NCBI GenBank assembly: GCA_002344055.1
Contig: DDTH01000011.1
Location: forward strand, 239,712 to 303,711
Direction of reading: 5' to 3'
Source: Sphingomonadales bacterium UBA2369
GTDB lineage: Bacteria > Pseudomonadota > Alphaproteobacteria > Sphingomonadales > Sphingomonadaceae
Length of the DNA stretch: 64,000 bases
Positions 43,464 through 52,474 of this stretch are shown here, piece by piece; position 1 is the stretch's first letter; each line of letters starts with the position of its first letter. The position numbers and the translations under genes are program-made. The notes below the pieces were generated by a model. It was not told where the DNA came from. It searched no databases and worked only from the letters and a program-made list of their open reading frames with translations.

Positions 43464-44356
43464 CGATGCGGCGTTTGCTGATCCTGCTTGTGGCGATGGT
43501 CGCCTTTGCCCCTGCCCCCGCCGCCGCCTGGTGGGATTACGGGCACAAGACCATCGCCAAGATCGCGATGCTGGAGGTCAGCCCCAGCACCCGCGCGCAG
43601 ATCCTGCGCCTGCTCCGCAATTCCGCGCAGCTCGACACGCCGACCTGCCCGGCGGCGACGATCGAGGATGCGAGCGTCTGGCCGGACTGCATCCGCGCGA
43701 TGACCGACCGGTTCAGCTACACCGCCACCTGGCATTATCAGAACGTCAACATCTGCCGCCCGTTCGACATGCGCACGCCCTGCCGCGACGGCAATTGCGT
43801 GTCGGCGCAGGTGGAGCGGCATTTGCGGCTGCTGAAGGACGATAATCTGCCGACGCGCGAGCGGCTCGCCTCTTTGGCCTTCCTGGTCCATTTCGTCGGC
43901 GACATGCACCAGCCGATGCACAGCGGCGACCGTAGCGACCGGGGCGGCAACGGCTTCGCGGCTTATTACAGCCGCATCCGCTCCAACCTCCATTCGATCT
44001 GGGACGGCTATCTGGCCGAGCGCGCGATCACGACGCCGCAGGCCGATGCGCGCGGCATCATGGCCGAGCATGGCGGCGACCGGGAGGCGATTCGCGCCGG
44101 GACGGTGGCCGATTGGGCGGAGGAAGCCTGGGGCGTCAGCCGCCAATTCGCCTACGGCACGATGCTGCAGGATCCGTGCGCGGAAGTGCCGAGCGAACCA
44201 CCGGTGCTCAATCAGACGCAGATCGCGGAACTGATCCCGGTGGTGCGCACGCAGATCGCGCGCGGCGGCTACCGGCTGGCGCGGCTGCTGGACGAAGCGT
44301 TCGCGCCCCGGCCGCGCTCCGCGCCGCAACGGCCGTGGCGGCGGACGGCGCAATAG
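43460..44356 (+). CDS. S1/P1-type zinc nuclease, exported
   Basis: A 298-residue protein with a signal peptide ending AAA and a mature N-terminal Trp (WWDYGH), required because the N-terminus itself binds zinc. The other zinc ligands follow: WPDCIRAM, WHYQNVN, FLVHFVGDMHQPMH and LHSIWDGYL. It degrades single-stranded nucleic acids in the periplasm. It pairs with the periplasmic asparaginase upstream. Confidence 0.92.
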   Translation: MTMRRLLILLVAMVAFAPAPAAAWWDYGHKTIAKIAMLEVSPSTRAQILRLLRNSAQLDTPTCPAATIEDASVWPDCIRAMTDRFSYTATWHYQNVNICRPFDMRTPCRDGNCVSAQVERHLRLLKDDNLPTRERLASLAFLVHFVGDMHQPMHSGDRSDRGGNGFAAYYSRIRSNLHSIWDGYLAERAITTPQADARGIMAEHGGDREAIRAGTVADWAEEAWGVSRQFAYGTMLQDPCAEVPSEPPVLNQTQIAELIPVVRTQIARGGYRLARLLDEAFAPRPRSAPQRPWRRTAQ

Positions 44357-44371
44357 GCCCCACGCCCCGTC

Positions 44372-44455
44372 CATCCTGAGCTTGCCTAAGGGCTGCCCTG
44401 CTTTTGGGCAGAAGCGTTGAGAAGGACAGGCCTTCGACAGGCTCAGGCTGAGCGG
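44372..44455. repeat. REP-like element between convergent genes
   Basis: Degenerate arms CCTGAGCTTGCC near 44375 and GGCCTTCGACAGGCTCAGG near 44430-44448, with an inner pair (GCCCTGCTTTTGGGC). Related to the element next to ruvC. It separates the S1/P1 nuclease gene from the convergent secreted-protein gene and could terminate transcription from both sides. Confidence 0.6.
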
Positions 44456-44483
44456 GTTTGGGTGATCGGAGAGCGGTGAACCG

Positions 44484-44969
44484 CTAGCCGCGGCGGCAAT
44501 CCTCGACGACGCGGGCTAGTTCGGGCCAGGCGGGGGCGACGATCGTGCCGACGCGCGGTGCTTCGATCGCATAGCGGCCGCGGCTGAACGCCATCGCGTC
44601 GAGGATCGCGTCATTGGCCTCGACCGAGACGGACAGGCCGGCGGACAGCGCATTGCCGGTCAGCGCCCGCATCGTCGCGCTGGTGCGGACGGTGATCGAC
44701 CCGGCGCTCGCGCCGTGACGGAATAAAGCGATATTGCCCTGATTGGTGCAGGCGACTTCGAACAAAGGCGCGCCGCGCGGGCCGAAGGTGGCGCGGCTGC
44801 GGGCATTGCTCGCGCTGCGATGATAGACCCAGGCGCCGGGCGTGAGCGGCGCATTGGCCCAGTCTGCGACGCTGGCCGTACTGCCGGCGGCGGGCTGCAC
44901 CGCGACCGCCTGCGGCGCCGCCAGCGCCAGCGCACCGGCCGCGATCAGGAAGGCGCCGCCCCTTGTCAT
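44484..44969 (-). CDS. Hypothetical secreted protein, paralogue of the adjacent lipoprotein
   Basis: A 161-residue protein with a signal peptide (APQAVA-V). Mature segments (SRATFGPRGAPLFEVACTNQGNIALFRHG, SVEANDAILDAMAFSRGRYAIE, PAWPELARVVEDC) align in plan with the lipoprotein at 44966-45637, which has LEFGPMGTEPLFSLLCSGTRAVYLQRHG. Both end in a Cys. They overlap by ATGA, so they are made together. The family is not recognised. Confidence 0.75.
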   Translation of the reverse strand: MTRGGAFLIAAGALALAAPQAVAVQPAAGSTASVADWANAPLTPGAWVYHRSASNARSRATFGPRGAPLFEVACTNQGNIALFRHGASAGSITVRTSATMRALTGNALSAGLSVSVEANDAILDAMAFSRGRYAIEAPRVGTIVAPAWPELARVVEDCRRG

Positions 44970-45637
44970 TGCTTCGGCTGCGCGCTGTTGGCGGCCGGGG
45001 CGGGAGCGGGAGCCGCAGCTGGAGCGGCCGTGTTGCCGGCCGCCTCGGGCGCGGGCGCGGCGCTGTTGCCGGTCGCGGCACCGTCACCCACGCTGGTCGG
45101 CAGCGGCGACCCTGTCTGGCAGCTGCGCAGATAATCGGCGATCAGCGGGCTGGCCGGAAGGATCAGCGGCGCGGTGTCGCCGAGCCTGAACACCAGCACT
45201 TCGCCCTGCGCGGCAAGCGTCTGCGCGAGCGAACTGGACAGCTGCACTTCGGCGCGCAGCATCGGCACGGCGCCGGCGGTCACGGTGACCGGCAAACGCT
45301 CGCTCACCTCGCCACGCTCCACTTCCATATCCGGGAGCGGCCCGGCGGGAGCACCGCCATGACGCTGCAGATATACGGCGCGCGTGCCGGAGCAGAGCAG
45401 GCTGAACAACGGTTCCGTCCCCATCGGCCCGAATTCGAGCGCCTGGACATTTTCCTGCAGCGAGGCGCGCCACTGGCCGATGGCCGGGTCGCGGTCATCC
45501 TCTTCCGGCACGCCGACGCGGCCGACCTGATTATAGCCCGAATTGCTGTCCGGCGGGATCAGGCTGGCTTCTTCGGAACGGGCGCAACCGGCGACGGCCA
45601 GGGTGGCGAGAAGGGCGAAGGGAAGGATACGGGTCAT
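44966..45637 (-). CDS. Hypothetical lipoprotein, paired paralogue
   Basis: A 223-residue protein starting at ATG 45637, with a lipobox AVAGC (Cys about residue 17). The core domain resembles the downstream secreted paralogue, with two cysteines in LLCSG and RSCQTG. The C-terminal 45 residues are Ala/Pro-rich. The pair of tandem genes suggests duplication with one copy lipid-anchored and the other free in the periplasm. Function unknown. Confidence 0.75.
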   Translation of the reverse strand: MTRILPFALLATLAVAGCARSEEASLIPPDSNSGYNQVGRVGVPEEDDRDPAIGQWRASLQENVQALEFGPMGTEPLFSLLCSGTRAVYLQRHGGAPAGPLPDMEVERGEVSERLPVTVTAGAVPMLRAEVQLSSSLAQTLAAQGEVLVFRLGDTAPLILPASPLIADYLRSCQTGSPLPTSVGDGAATGNSAAPAPEAAGNTAAPAAAPAPAPAANSAQPKQ

Positions 45638-45679
45638 GAGAAGGCTATGGCGCAAAGCCGCCCGGGAGGAAAGGCCGGG

Positions 45680-46402
45680 TCAGGCGGGCGGTGCGGCAAG
45701 CGCGGCTTGCAGCCAGTCCGGACGCAGCGCGTCGCCGAGATCGTCGATGCGGCGATGCTCCACCGCGAGACCGAGTTCGGGATAGAGAATGCGGGTGCGC
45801 GGGCCGGCTTCGGTGGCGGGCACGACGACGAGGCGGCGGTTGACCTTCTGCCGCCAGTTCATCCGCGCGGTATTCTCCTGCCCGACATAGCAGCCCTTGG
45901 CGAAGCTGACGCCATTCAGCTCGATGGCGTTGCATTCCAGCCAGAGAATCTTGTCCTGGCCCAGTTCCGCCGCGCCCTCGGTGACGCCGAGGCGGAGGCG
46001 GTGTTCGCGCCAGCCGGTCGCGGGATCGCTCGCCGGGCCGAGCCAGCGCCGACCGAGTTCGGGCAGGCGCGGGTCTGGCGGCCCTTCGCCGCTCGGCGCC
46101 CAATGGACGGCCAGAGCGGGTTCCAGCTCGATCGCGATCGCGCGGCGCAGCCGGTAGAGCTTCAGTCTTTTGGCCAGCGCCTCGGCCTGCTCGGCCTCGC
46201 AATCGACCAGCACATCCTCGCCATCCGCCCACAGCATGAAATCGAACAGAGCCTTGCCCTGCGCGCTGAGCAAAGCGGCCCAGACTGGCCGCTCCGGCGC
46301 GATGCCCGCCGTGTCGTTGGTGACCAGACCCTGCAGGAAGCCGCGCACATCCTCTCCGGAGAGACGGATGAGGGCACGATCGGCGAGGGTGGTGGTGGGC
46401 AT
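45680..46402 (-). CDS. ygfZ: YgfZ/GcvT-like folate-binding protein
   Basis: A 240-residue protein with the GcvT-related fold and the family signature KGCYVGQENTAR (conserved Cys). The N-terminal block ALIRLSGEDVRGFLQGLVTND matches. YgfZ/IBA57-type proteins bind folate and aid maturation of iron-sulphur enzymes. Divergent to pyrC with a 22-base spacer. Confidence 0.9.
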   Translation of the reverse strand: MPTTTLADRALIRLSGEDVRGFLQGLVTNDTAGIAPERPVWAALLSAQGKALFDFMLWADGEDVLVDCEAEQAEALAKRLKLYRLRRAIAIELEPALAVHWAPSGEGPPDPRLPELGRRWLGPASDPATGWREHRLRLGVTEGAAELGQDKILWLECNAIELNGVSFAKGCYVGQENTARMNWRQKVNRRLVVVPATEAGPRTRILYPELGLAVEHRRIDDLGDALRPDWLQAALAAPPA

Positions 46403-46424
46403 ATTCCCCAGTTAGGGAGGCGCG

Positions 46425-47468
46425 GTGACCGATCCAACCAGCATCACCATCCGCCGCCCCGACGACTGGCATGTTCATCTCCGCGACGGCGCGATGCTCG
46501 AGGCGGTGGCGGGCTATACGGCGCGGCAATTCGCGCGGGCGATCGTGATGCCGAACCTGGCGCCACCGGTGACGGCTGTCGCGGCGGCCGCGGCCTATCG
46601 CGACCGCATCATGGCGGCATTGCCGGCGGGCGCGGCCTTCACGCCGCTGATGACCTGCTACCTCACCGACGATGCCGATGCCGACGAGATTGCGCGCGGC
46701 CATGCCGAGGGTGTGTTCACGGCGGCCAAGCTCTATCCCGCCAACGCCACCACCAACAGCGCGCACGGCGTCACCGACATTCGCAACATCATGGCCGTGC
46801 TGGAGCGCATGCAGGCGATCGGCATGCCCTTGCTTGTGCATGGCGAGGTGACGGACCCCGAGGTGGACGTGTTCGACCGCGAGGCGGTATTTGTCGAGCG
46901 CATCCTTGCCCCGCTCGTGCGCGATCTGCCCGGGCTGAAGATCGTGTTCGAGCATATCACCACGGCAGAGGCGGTCGCGTTCGTGGAAGGCTCGGGACCG
47001 AACATCGCCGCGACGGTGACGCCGCAGCATGTGATCATCAACCGCAATGCCCTGTTCGCCGGGGGCCTCAGGCCGCACGCTTACTGCCTGCCGGTCGTGA
47101 AGCGCGAGCGGCACCGGCTGGCGGTGCGCAAGGCCGCGACTTCCGGCTCGCCGAAATTCTTCCTGGGCACCGACAGCGCGCCGCACGCCATCGGGAAGAA
47201 GGAACAGGATTGCGGCTGCGCCGGCATCTTCAACGCGCCTTATGCGCTGGAAACCTATGCCGAGGTGTTCGATGCGGACGGCGCGCTCGACCATTTCGAG
47301 GGTTTCGCCTCGATCCACGGCCCGGCTTTTTACGGCCTGAAGCTGAACGAGGATCGCGTCACCCTGCGCCGGGCGGAAACGAAAGTGCCGGACAGCCTTC
47401 CGGCCGCCGGCACGCAGGTTGTTCCGTTCAAGTCAGGCGAAACGCTCGCTTGGGCGTTCGGAGGCTGA
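46425..47468 (+). CDS. pyrC: Dihydroorotase, class II
   Basis: A 347-residue amidohydrolase starting at GTG 46425. Zinc ligands are DWHVHLRDG (two His), the carboxylated Lys in AAKLYPANATTNS, then LVHGEV and FEHITT, and the Asp in LGTDSAPH. It closes carbamoyl-aspartate to dihydroorotate in pyrimidine synthesis. Length and motifs match the E. coli-type PyrC. Confidence 0.95.
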   Translation: MTDPTSITIRRPDDWHVHLRDGAMLEAVAGYTARQFARAIVMPNLAPPVTAVAAAAAYRDRIMAALPAGAAFTPLMTCYLTDDADADEIARGHAEGVFTAAKLYPANATTNSAHGVTDIRNIMAVLERMQAIGMPLLVHGEVTDPEVDVFDREAVFVERILAPLVRDLPGLKIVFEHITTAEAVAFVEGSGPNIAATVTPQHVIINRNALFAGGLRPHAYCLPVVKRERHRLAVRKAATSGSPKFFLGTDSAPHAIGKKEQDCGCAGIFNAPYALETYAEVFDADGALDHFEGFASIHGPAFYGLKLNEDRVTLRRAETKVPDSLPAAGTQVVPFKSGETLAWAFGG

Positions 47469-47479
47469 GATCATTCCGC

Positions 47480-47539
47480 GCTCCGGCGAAGGCCGGAGCC
47501 GTGGAGGCATATCCCCAACGCTCCGGCCTTCGCCGGAGC
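47480..47539. repeat. Paired 20-base inverted repeat, likely terminator
   Basis: GCTCCGGCGAAGGCCGGAGC (47480-47499) and its exact reverse complement GCTCCGGCCTTCGCCGGAGC (47520-47539) are 20 bases apart, and each arm is itself nearly palindromic. They lie between the convergent pyrC and DUF1134 genes and could form alternative hairpins in either transcript. Confidence 0.75.
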
Positions 47540-47564
47540 ACAGCTTCAGCTTACCTGGATCAAT

Positions 47565-48338
47565 TTAGAAAGGCAGCCAACGATTGCGCTCGCTGAAGCG
47601 CAGATAGTTCGCGTTCACGCCCAGCCGCACGCCGACGCCCAGCCGGATCGGGATCAGCACCACGTCGCCGCGCCGCAAATAGGTCGCGGTGAAGCCGCCG
47701 ACGAAATAGGCGCGCCCCTCGCCGCCGACATAGCGGCGGTAGATCTGCTGCGAATCGCGGAGGTTGTAGACGAGGATGAAGACCTTGCTGGCGTCCGCGC
47801 CGACGTCGAAGCCGACCGATGGCCCGCGCCAGTAGACGGTGCGGTCGCCATCCAGCCGGTGGCGCATCACCCCCGAACCCCAGCGGGCGCCGAGGATGAA
47901 GGCGCCGCTCGCCTCCTCGCCGGCGATATAGGCGATCGGCTCGCCCTGATCCTTCAAGATATCCTCGATGATCCCGGCCAACCCCTCGGCGCCGCTGCCG
48001 AACACGCCGGTGGCGGCGGAGAAGATGTCCTCACGCGGCACCGTCGCCGAAGCCTGGGTGGTCCCGGTGGTGGTCATCTCGCCGCTGAAGCCGGGGACGG
48101 CACTGCCTTGCGCGGGTGTGCGCGCCTCGGCCGGGGCCTCGATCGGCGCCCATTCCTGCTGCGGCTCATATTGCGGTTCGGAGCGGGGCGTTTCGACCGG
48201 CTGCCATTCGTCCGCTTCCTCCGGCTGCCAGGCGGAGCCGGTGTCGGGGTCCACGCTGGAAATCTGTGCGAAGGCAGCCGTCGGCGCGGCGAGCGCGAGA
48301 GCGGCGAAGGCGGCGAAACGGACGAGCGCCTGTCTCAT
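47565..48338 (-). CDS. DUF1134 envelope protein (EipA-like)
   Basis: A 257-residue exported protein (signal FAQ after APTAA). A disordered Glu/Pro-rich region (residues 25-90, DEWQPVETPRSEPQYEPQQEW) precedes the DUF1134 domain: GARWGSGVMRHRLDG, VGFDVGADASKVFILVYNL, IRLGVGVRLGVNANYL. EipA is a periplasmic protein needed for envelope integrity in Brucella and Caulobacter relatives. A structural rather than enzymatic role is inferred. Confidence 0.88.
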   Translation of the reverse strand: MRQALVRFAAFAALALAAPTAAFAQISSVDPDTGSAWQPEEADEWQPVETPRSEPQYEPQQEWAPIEAPAEARTPAQGSAVPGFSGEMTTTGTTQASATVPREDIFSAATGVFGSGAEGLAGIIEDILKDQGEPIAYIAGEEASGAFILGARWGSGVMRHRLDGDRTVYWRGPSVGFDVGADASKVFILVYNLRDSQQIYRRYVGGEGRAYFVGGFTATYLRRGDVVLIPIRLGVGVRLGVNANYLRFSERNRWLPF

Positions 48339-48536
48339 GGCGTAGGGGACCCCCGGGAATTGGACACGTGAAACTCGGTCGCCGAGGGGAACATTTCTTT
48401 GCTTTCAAGTCGATGAACGAGCGCCGAGGCGAGTCGCTTTCGCGGCGAGGCGAGTCCGTGGGGCGGTAAACAACCGTCTTCGAGACAGTTGAACCGCGGC
48501 GAAGCCATGCCTATAGGCGTCCGTCCAAGCCGGCCC

Positions 48537-48626
48537 GGAGACGTGGGTGAGTGGCTGAAACCAACGCTTTGCTAAAGCGTCATACGGGAAACTGTATCGA
48601 GGGTTCGAATCCCTCCGTCTCCGCCA
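48537..48626 (+). tRNA. tRNA-Ser (anticodon GCT), CCA encoded
   Basis: A class II tRNA with a long variable arm (CATACGGGAAACTGTATCG). The acceptor stem pairs GGAGACG with CGTCTCC, discriminator G, then encoded CCA (48624-48626). The anticodon loop TTGCTAA gives GCT, decoding AGC/AGU. Confidence 0.97.
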
Positions 48627-48758
48627 CCTTTCGCCAGAGTCCGCCCGCGCGCCAATATCGCAGCGCGCTATGCCGGCTGATGCCCGAATATTATTGTTTC
48701 ATTGACCGTTGCCGCGCACGATGCGAAAGTACCATCCAAGTAATCAAGGGTATTTTGC

Positions 48759-49256
48759 ATGCGGAATGCGTCAGCCAAGGGAGTATTCAGCTTCCTCATT
48801 CACGATGTTTCGCGGATGCGCCGGACATTTTTCGATCAGGCACTGAAACCGTTGGGGATCACTCGCGCACAATGGTGGGCGCTGAGCAATATTGCCCGTC
48901 ATGCCGAAGAAGGCATGATCCAGACTGAACTGGCGAACCTCCTGGAGACCGGGAAAGTCAGCGTCGGCGGCCTGATCGACCGGCTCGAGGATGCGGGCCT
49001 CGTCTATCGCCAGTCTGACAAGAAGGACCGCCGCGTCAAGCGCATCTGTATCACCGAAAAGGGTCGTGGCGCGCTCGATCATATCGCCGTCGTGACCGAC
49101 GAGCTGGACGAACTTGTCTTTGCGGACATTCCAGAAGACGAATTGGCCGCCGCGTCGGACGTGATCTCGCGCGTGAAGCAGAATATCCGCGCGGCGCTGA
49201 GCGCGAAGGCGCCGGCCGCGAGACTTTCCGGCGGCGAATTCTCCCCTTCGCACTGA
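48759..49256 (+). CDS. MarR-family transcriptional regulator
   Basis: A 165-residue winged-helix regulator. LANLLETGKVSVGGLIDRLEDAGLVYRQSDKKDRRVKRICITEKG is the MarR wing and recognition helix with the conserved DxRxxxI segment. N- and C-terminal helices provide the dimer interface. It precedes an EamA transporter by about 50 bases on the same strand, which may be its target. Confidence 0.93.
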   Translation: MRNASAKGVFSFLIHDVSRMRRTFFDQALKPLGITRAQWWALSNIARHAEEGMIQTELANLLETGKVSVGGLIDRLEDAGLVYRQSDKKDRRVKRICITEKGRGALDHIAVVTDELDELVFADIPEDELAAASDVISRVKQNIRAALSAKAPAARLSGGEFSPSH

Positions 49257-49309
49257 CCGGGGCAATATCCCGATGGCGCGGCGCGGCCGCTCGCGGCTAG
49301 GGGCGGTTC

Positions 49310-50221
49310 ATGCCGCCCGTTCGCAACGCCATCGCCATTCCCTTTGCCGCGGGCTGCCTGGGCATCGCGCTGTTTTCGGTCATGGACGCGGTGATGAAGC
49401 ATCTGGTGCTGGAGATCGGCACCTATAACGCTTTGGCCTGGCGCAATGGCGCGGGGGCGCTAATCGCCGGCGCCTTCTTTCTCGGCACGCGCAACCGCTG
49501 GCCGGGCAAGGCGATCATGCGCATCCATATCACCCGCGGTCTGGTCGCGACGGTAATGGCGGTTTTGTTCTTCTGGGGCCTGGGCCGCGTGCCGATGGCC
49601 CAGGCGATCGCTCTGGCCTTCATCGCGCCGCTGATCGCCTTGTTTCTCGCCGCGATTCTGCTCGGCGAGAAGATCGAGCGGCGAGCGATCGGCGCGTCCC
49701 TGCTGGGCCTTGCGGGTGTCGTGGTGATTTTCGTCGGGCAGGCGGAGGCCGATCTGGGGCCGGAGGCGCTGGCGGGGTCGATCGCCATTCTCTGCTCGGC
49801 GGTGCTTTACGCCTACAACATCATCCTGATGCGGCGGCAGGCACAGGTCGCGAACCCGGTCGAGGTCGCCTTCTTCATGAGCGGCATCACGGCTTTGGTG
49901 CTGGCGCTCGCCGCGCCAGTGCTGGGCGAAGTGCCTGCCCTGGAACATTGGCCGCTGATCCTGCTGGGCGCGGTGCTTGCCTTCGGTTCGCTCGTGCTGC
50001 TCGCCTGGGCCTATGCTCGTGCAGAGGCGCAGCATCTGGCGCCGGTGGAATATACCAGCTTCATCTGGGCGGCTTTGCTCGGCTGGTTCATCTTCGCCGA
50101 GCCGGTCGGCTGGTTCACTTTGGCGGGCGCGGTCCTGATCGTGATCGCCTGCCTGATCGCCGCCAGCCGCCGCGTGCCGGACCCGGTGACGCAGGCGGAA
50201 ACGGGCATTCCAGGCGGCTGA
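49310..50221 (+). CDS. EamA/DMT-family transporter
   Basis: A 303-residue protein with ten predicted helices in two EamA repeats (SVMDAVMKHLVLEIG at the start, then VPMAQAIALAFIAPLIALFLAAILLGEK, then LAPVEYTSFIWAALLGWFIFAEP). DMT exporters of this type export amino acids, nucleosides or metabolites; the substrate is unknown. The MarR gene immediately upstream suggests drug or metabolite-responsive control. Confidence 0.9.
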   Translation: MPPVRNAIAIPFAAGCLGIALFSVMDAVMKHLVLEIGTYNALAWRNGAGALIAGAFFLGTRNRWPGKAIMRIHITRGLVATVMAVLFFWGLGRVPMAQAIALAFIAPLIALFLAAILLGEKIERRAIGASLLGLAGVVVIFVGQAEADLGPEALAGSIAILCSAVLYAYNIILMRRQAQVANPVEVAFFMSGITALVLALAAPVLGEVPALEHWPLILLGAVLAFGSLVLLAWAYARAEAQHLAPVEYTSFIWAALLGWFIFAEPVGWFTLAGAVLIVIACLIAASRRVPDPVTQAETGIPGG

Positions 50222-50280
50222 GCGGGTTGCGCCGCGCGGCTCTTGCCGGGATGATGGGAGGGGGGCCGAGGAGAGAAACG

Positions 50281-51738
50281 ATGCCACGTTCCGACGACCT
50301 GGATCCCGAAGGCCAGCGCCTGCCGGTCAAGATCGACACGGCGAGCAATGGCGAGTTCATGCCGCGGCCGCTGAACCCGAAGCAACGGCTGGCCAACAGG
50401 CTCGCGCACGAGGCCGCGGACGAGGGCGCCAAGGCGCTCGGCCTGTCGCGGCGGGCCTTTCTGGTCTCGGCGGCTGGCGCGGCGTCGACGCTCGCCGCCT
50501 GCAACGCCGCCAACCCGAATGCCGGCGGCGCGTTCAATATCCCGAAGGAGGCGACGCGCGACAACCAGCTGGCGCAGGCCACGATCGGCGGCGACGAATT
50601 CATCTTCGACGTGCAGACCCATTGCGTCGAACCCTCCGGCCGCTGGGCGCAGGGCGCGGACGGGGAGCGCTGGCGCCGCACTTTGACCCAGGTGTTCGGG
50701 CAGGCGAGCAAATGCGTCGGCGGCAATTTCGACTGCTATTCTGCGCAGATGCTGGCGAAGGAAGTGTTCCTGGACGCCGACACCGATGTCGCCGTGGTCT
50801 CCGCGCTCTGGGGCCAGCCCAATCCGACCCCGATCGACTATGCCGCCGAGGCGCGCGAGATCATCGAGGCGACCGGCGGCGACGGCGCCCGCTGCCTGAT
50901 CCACGGCGGCGTCTTCCCGCAGGAGCCGGGCGAGATCGAGGCGATGGACGAGAAGGTGCAGCGCTACCGCGCCAATGCCTGGAAGCTCTATCCGCAATAT
51001 GGCTCGAATGGCCGCGGCATCTGGCTGCACGAGGACGATCATGCGAACCGCTTCTATGAGAAAGCGCGTTCGCTCGGGGTGACGACGGTCGCGGTGCACA
51101 AGGGGATTCCGCTCGGCAATCTGGAATATGAATATTCAAGCCCGCGCGACATGGGGCCGGCGGCGGTCGCCAATCCCGACATCAATTTCCTCGTCTATCA
51201 TTCGGGGATGGAGGGGCGGTATCCGGAGGGCGCCTACAATCCGGACGCGCCGCAGGGCGTGGACCGGCTGATCAAGTCGCATCAGGATGCGGGCCTCAGG
51301 CCCAATCAGGGCAATCTCTATGCCGAGCTCGGCTCGGTCTGGCGGCATGTGATGAGCCGGCCAGACCAGGCCGTGCACCTGATGGGCAAATTGCTCAAAT
51401 ATTTCGGCGAGGAGCGGATCATGTGGGGCACCGATTCCATCTGGTACGGCTCGCCGCAGGACCAGATTCAGGCCTTCCGCACCTTCGAAATCTCCGAGGA
51501 ATATCAGGAGCGCTACGGCTATCCGGCCCTCACCCCCGAAGCGAAGCGCAGGATTTTCGGCCTGAACGGCGCGCGGATTTACGGGATCGACGTCGCCGCC
51601 CTGCACGGCACGGGCGAGCTGGCGCGACGACGGGCGGAATATCGCGCCGCGCCCAATCCCAGCTTCGCCACGTTCGGCCCGAAGACCCGCCGCGAGTTCC
51701 TCGCGATTCGGGACGCACATCACGGCGTGCCGGGATGA
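50281..51738 (+). CDS. Tat-exported amidohydrolase-2 (metal-dependent hydrolase)
   Basis: A 485-residue protein starting at ATG 50281 (GAGGAGAG upstream). A twin-arginine signal SRRAFLVSAAGAASTLAAC near residues 60-78, ending in a possible lipobox, follows an unusually long N-terminus. The catalytic TIM barrel of the amidohydrolase-2 type shows FDVQTHCVEPSG, KLYPQY, HKG, VYHSGMEG and WGTDSIWYG. Substrate unknown. ATGA-coupled to the TfoX gene. Confidence 0.88.
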   Translation: MPRSDDLDPEGQRLPVKIDTASNGEFMPRPLNPKQRLANRLAHEAADEGAKALGLSRRAFLVSAAGAASTLAACNAANPNAGGAFNIPKEATRDNQLAQATIGGDEFIFDVQTHCVEPSGRWAQGADGERWRRTLTQVFGQASKCVGGNFDCYSAQMLAKEVFLDADTDVAVVSALWGQPNPTPIDYAAEAREIIEATGGDGARCLIHGGVFPQEPGEIEAMDEKVQRYRANAWKLYPQYGSNGRGIWLHEDDHANRFYEKARSLGVTTVAVHKGIPLGNLEYEYSSPRDMGPAAVANPDINFLVYHSGMEGRYPEGAYNPDAPQGVDRLIKSHQDAGLRPNQGNLYAELGSVWRHVMSRPDQAVHLMGKLLKYFGEERIMWGTDSIWYGSPQDQIQAFRTFEISEEYQERYGYPALTPEAKRRIFGLNGARIYGIDVAALHGTGELARRRAEYRAAPNPSFATFGPKTRREFLAIRDAHHGVPG

Positions 51739-52103
51739 GTGTGGACGAGGGCCTGATCGACTGGATCAGGGAGGCGCTGGAGCCGCTCGGCACGGTAACG
51801 AAGCGGCCGATGATGGGTGGCGCGACGCTCTATCTGGACGGCGTGACCTTCGCGATCATCGGCCTCGACCAATTCTGGCTGAAGGCGGACGCGGAAACGG
51901 ATGCGGTCTGGGACGCGGCCGGATGCGAGAGGTTCAGCTACACCTTCAAGGACGGCCGCACCGGGACGATGAACTATCGCCGCGCCCCGGACGAGGTGCA
52001 TGACGATGCCGGCGTCCTCCTGCAGTGGGCCGCGCTGGCGCTGGAGGCCGGCCGCCGCGCCGCCGCGAAGAAGAAGCCGAAGCGCAAGGCCGCGAAGACC
52101 TGA
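51735..52103 (+). CDS. TfoX/Sxy N-terminal-domain protein
   Basis: A 122-residue protein. IREALEPLGTVTKRPMMGGATLYLDGVTFAII and DQFWLKADAETDAVWDAAG are the TfoX_N motif. It ends in a Lys/Ala-rich basic tail (KKKPKRKAAKT). TfoX/Sxy regulates competence in gammaproteobacteria; stand-alone TfoX_N proteins in alphaproteobacteria are uncharacterised. Overlaps the amidohydrolase stop (ATGA). Confidence 0.88.
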   Translation: MSVDEGLIDWIREALEPLGTVTKRPMMGGATLYLDGVTFAIIGLDQFWLKADAETDAVWDAAGCERFSYTFKDGRTGTMNYRRAPDEVHDDAGVLLQWAALALEAGRRAAAKKKPKRKAAKT

Positions 52104-52160
52104 GCCACGGCTTGCCCTTGCCCGAACCCGCTGATAATGGCCCGGTCCTTCCGGAAGCGT

Positions 52161-52236
52161 GCCGCTTTAGCTCAGCCGGTAGAGCACATCATTCGTAATG
52201 ATGGGGTCAGGTGTTCGAGTCACCTAAGCGGCACCA
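52161..52236 (+). tRNA. tRNA-Thr (anticodon CGT), CCA encoded
   Basis: Seventy-three bases plus encoded CCA (52234-52236). The acceptor stem pairs GCCGCTT with AAGCGGC, discriminator A. D-arm TAGCTCAGCCGGTAGAGC; anticodon loop TTCGTAA, so CGT; T-arm AGGTGTTCGAGTCACCT. It decodes ACG. A 238-base gene-poor stretch follows. Confidence 0.97.
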
Positions 52237-52474
52237 CTCCCCTCAGATGGACGCTACGCCGCTTGCCTGCGGACAGCACTTGATCCTTGGTTTCGCGAGG
52301 GGCCTGGCGTGAGGCCGCTGTTACCTTCAATTCCTTGTGCTCGATTGCCCGGCTCGAATTCTCGCGATGGGGCCGCCTTGGGCGGACCGTGTTGGCCACT
52401 TCAGCCAGCTCGGAGTGGAACAGAACCCACCGTGACGCTAGTGATGAACAGATGATCGAATGTAGCATTTCCGG

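Noticed and set aside
44963..47596. 877-codon plus-strand frame
   Set aside because: Runs antisense to three genes and out of frame across pyrC; no domain or start signal; a GC-skew artefact.
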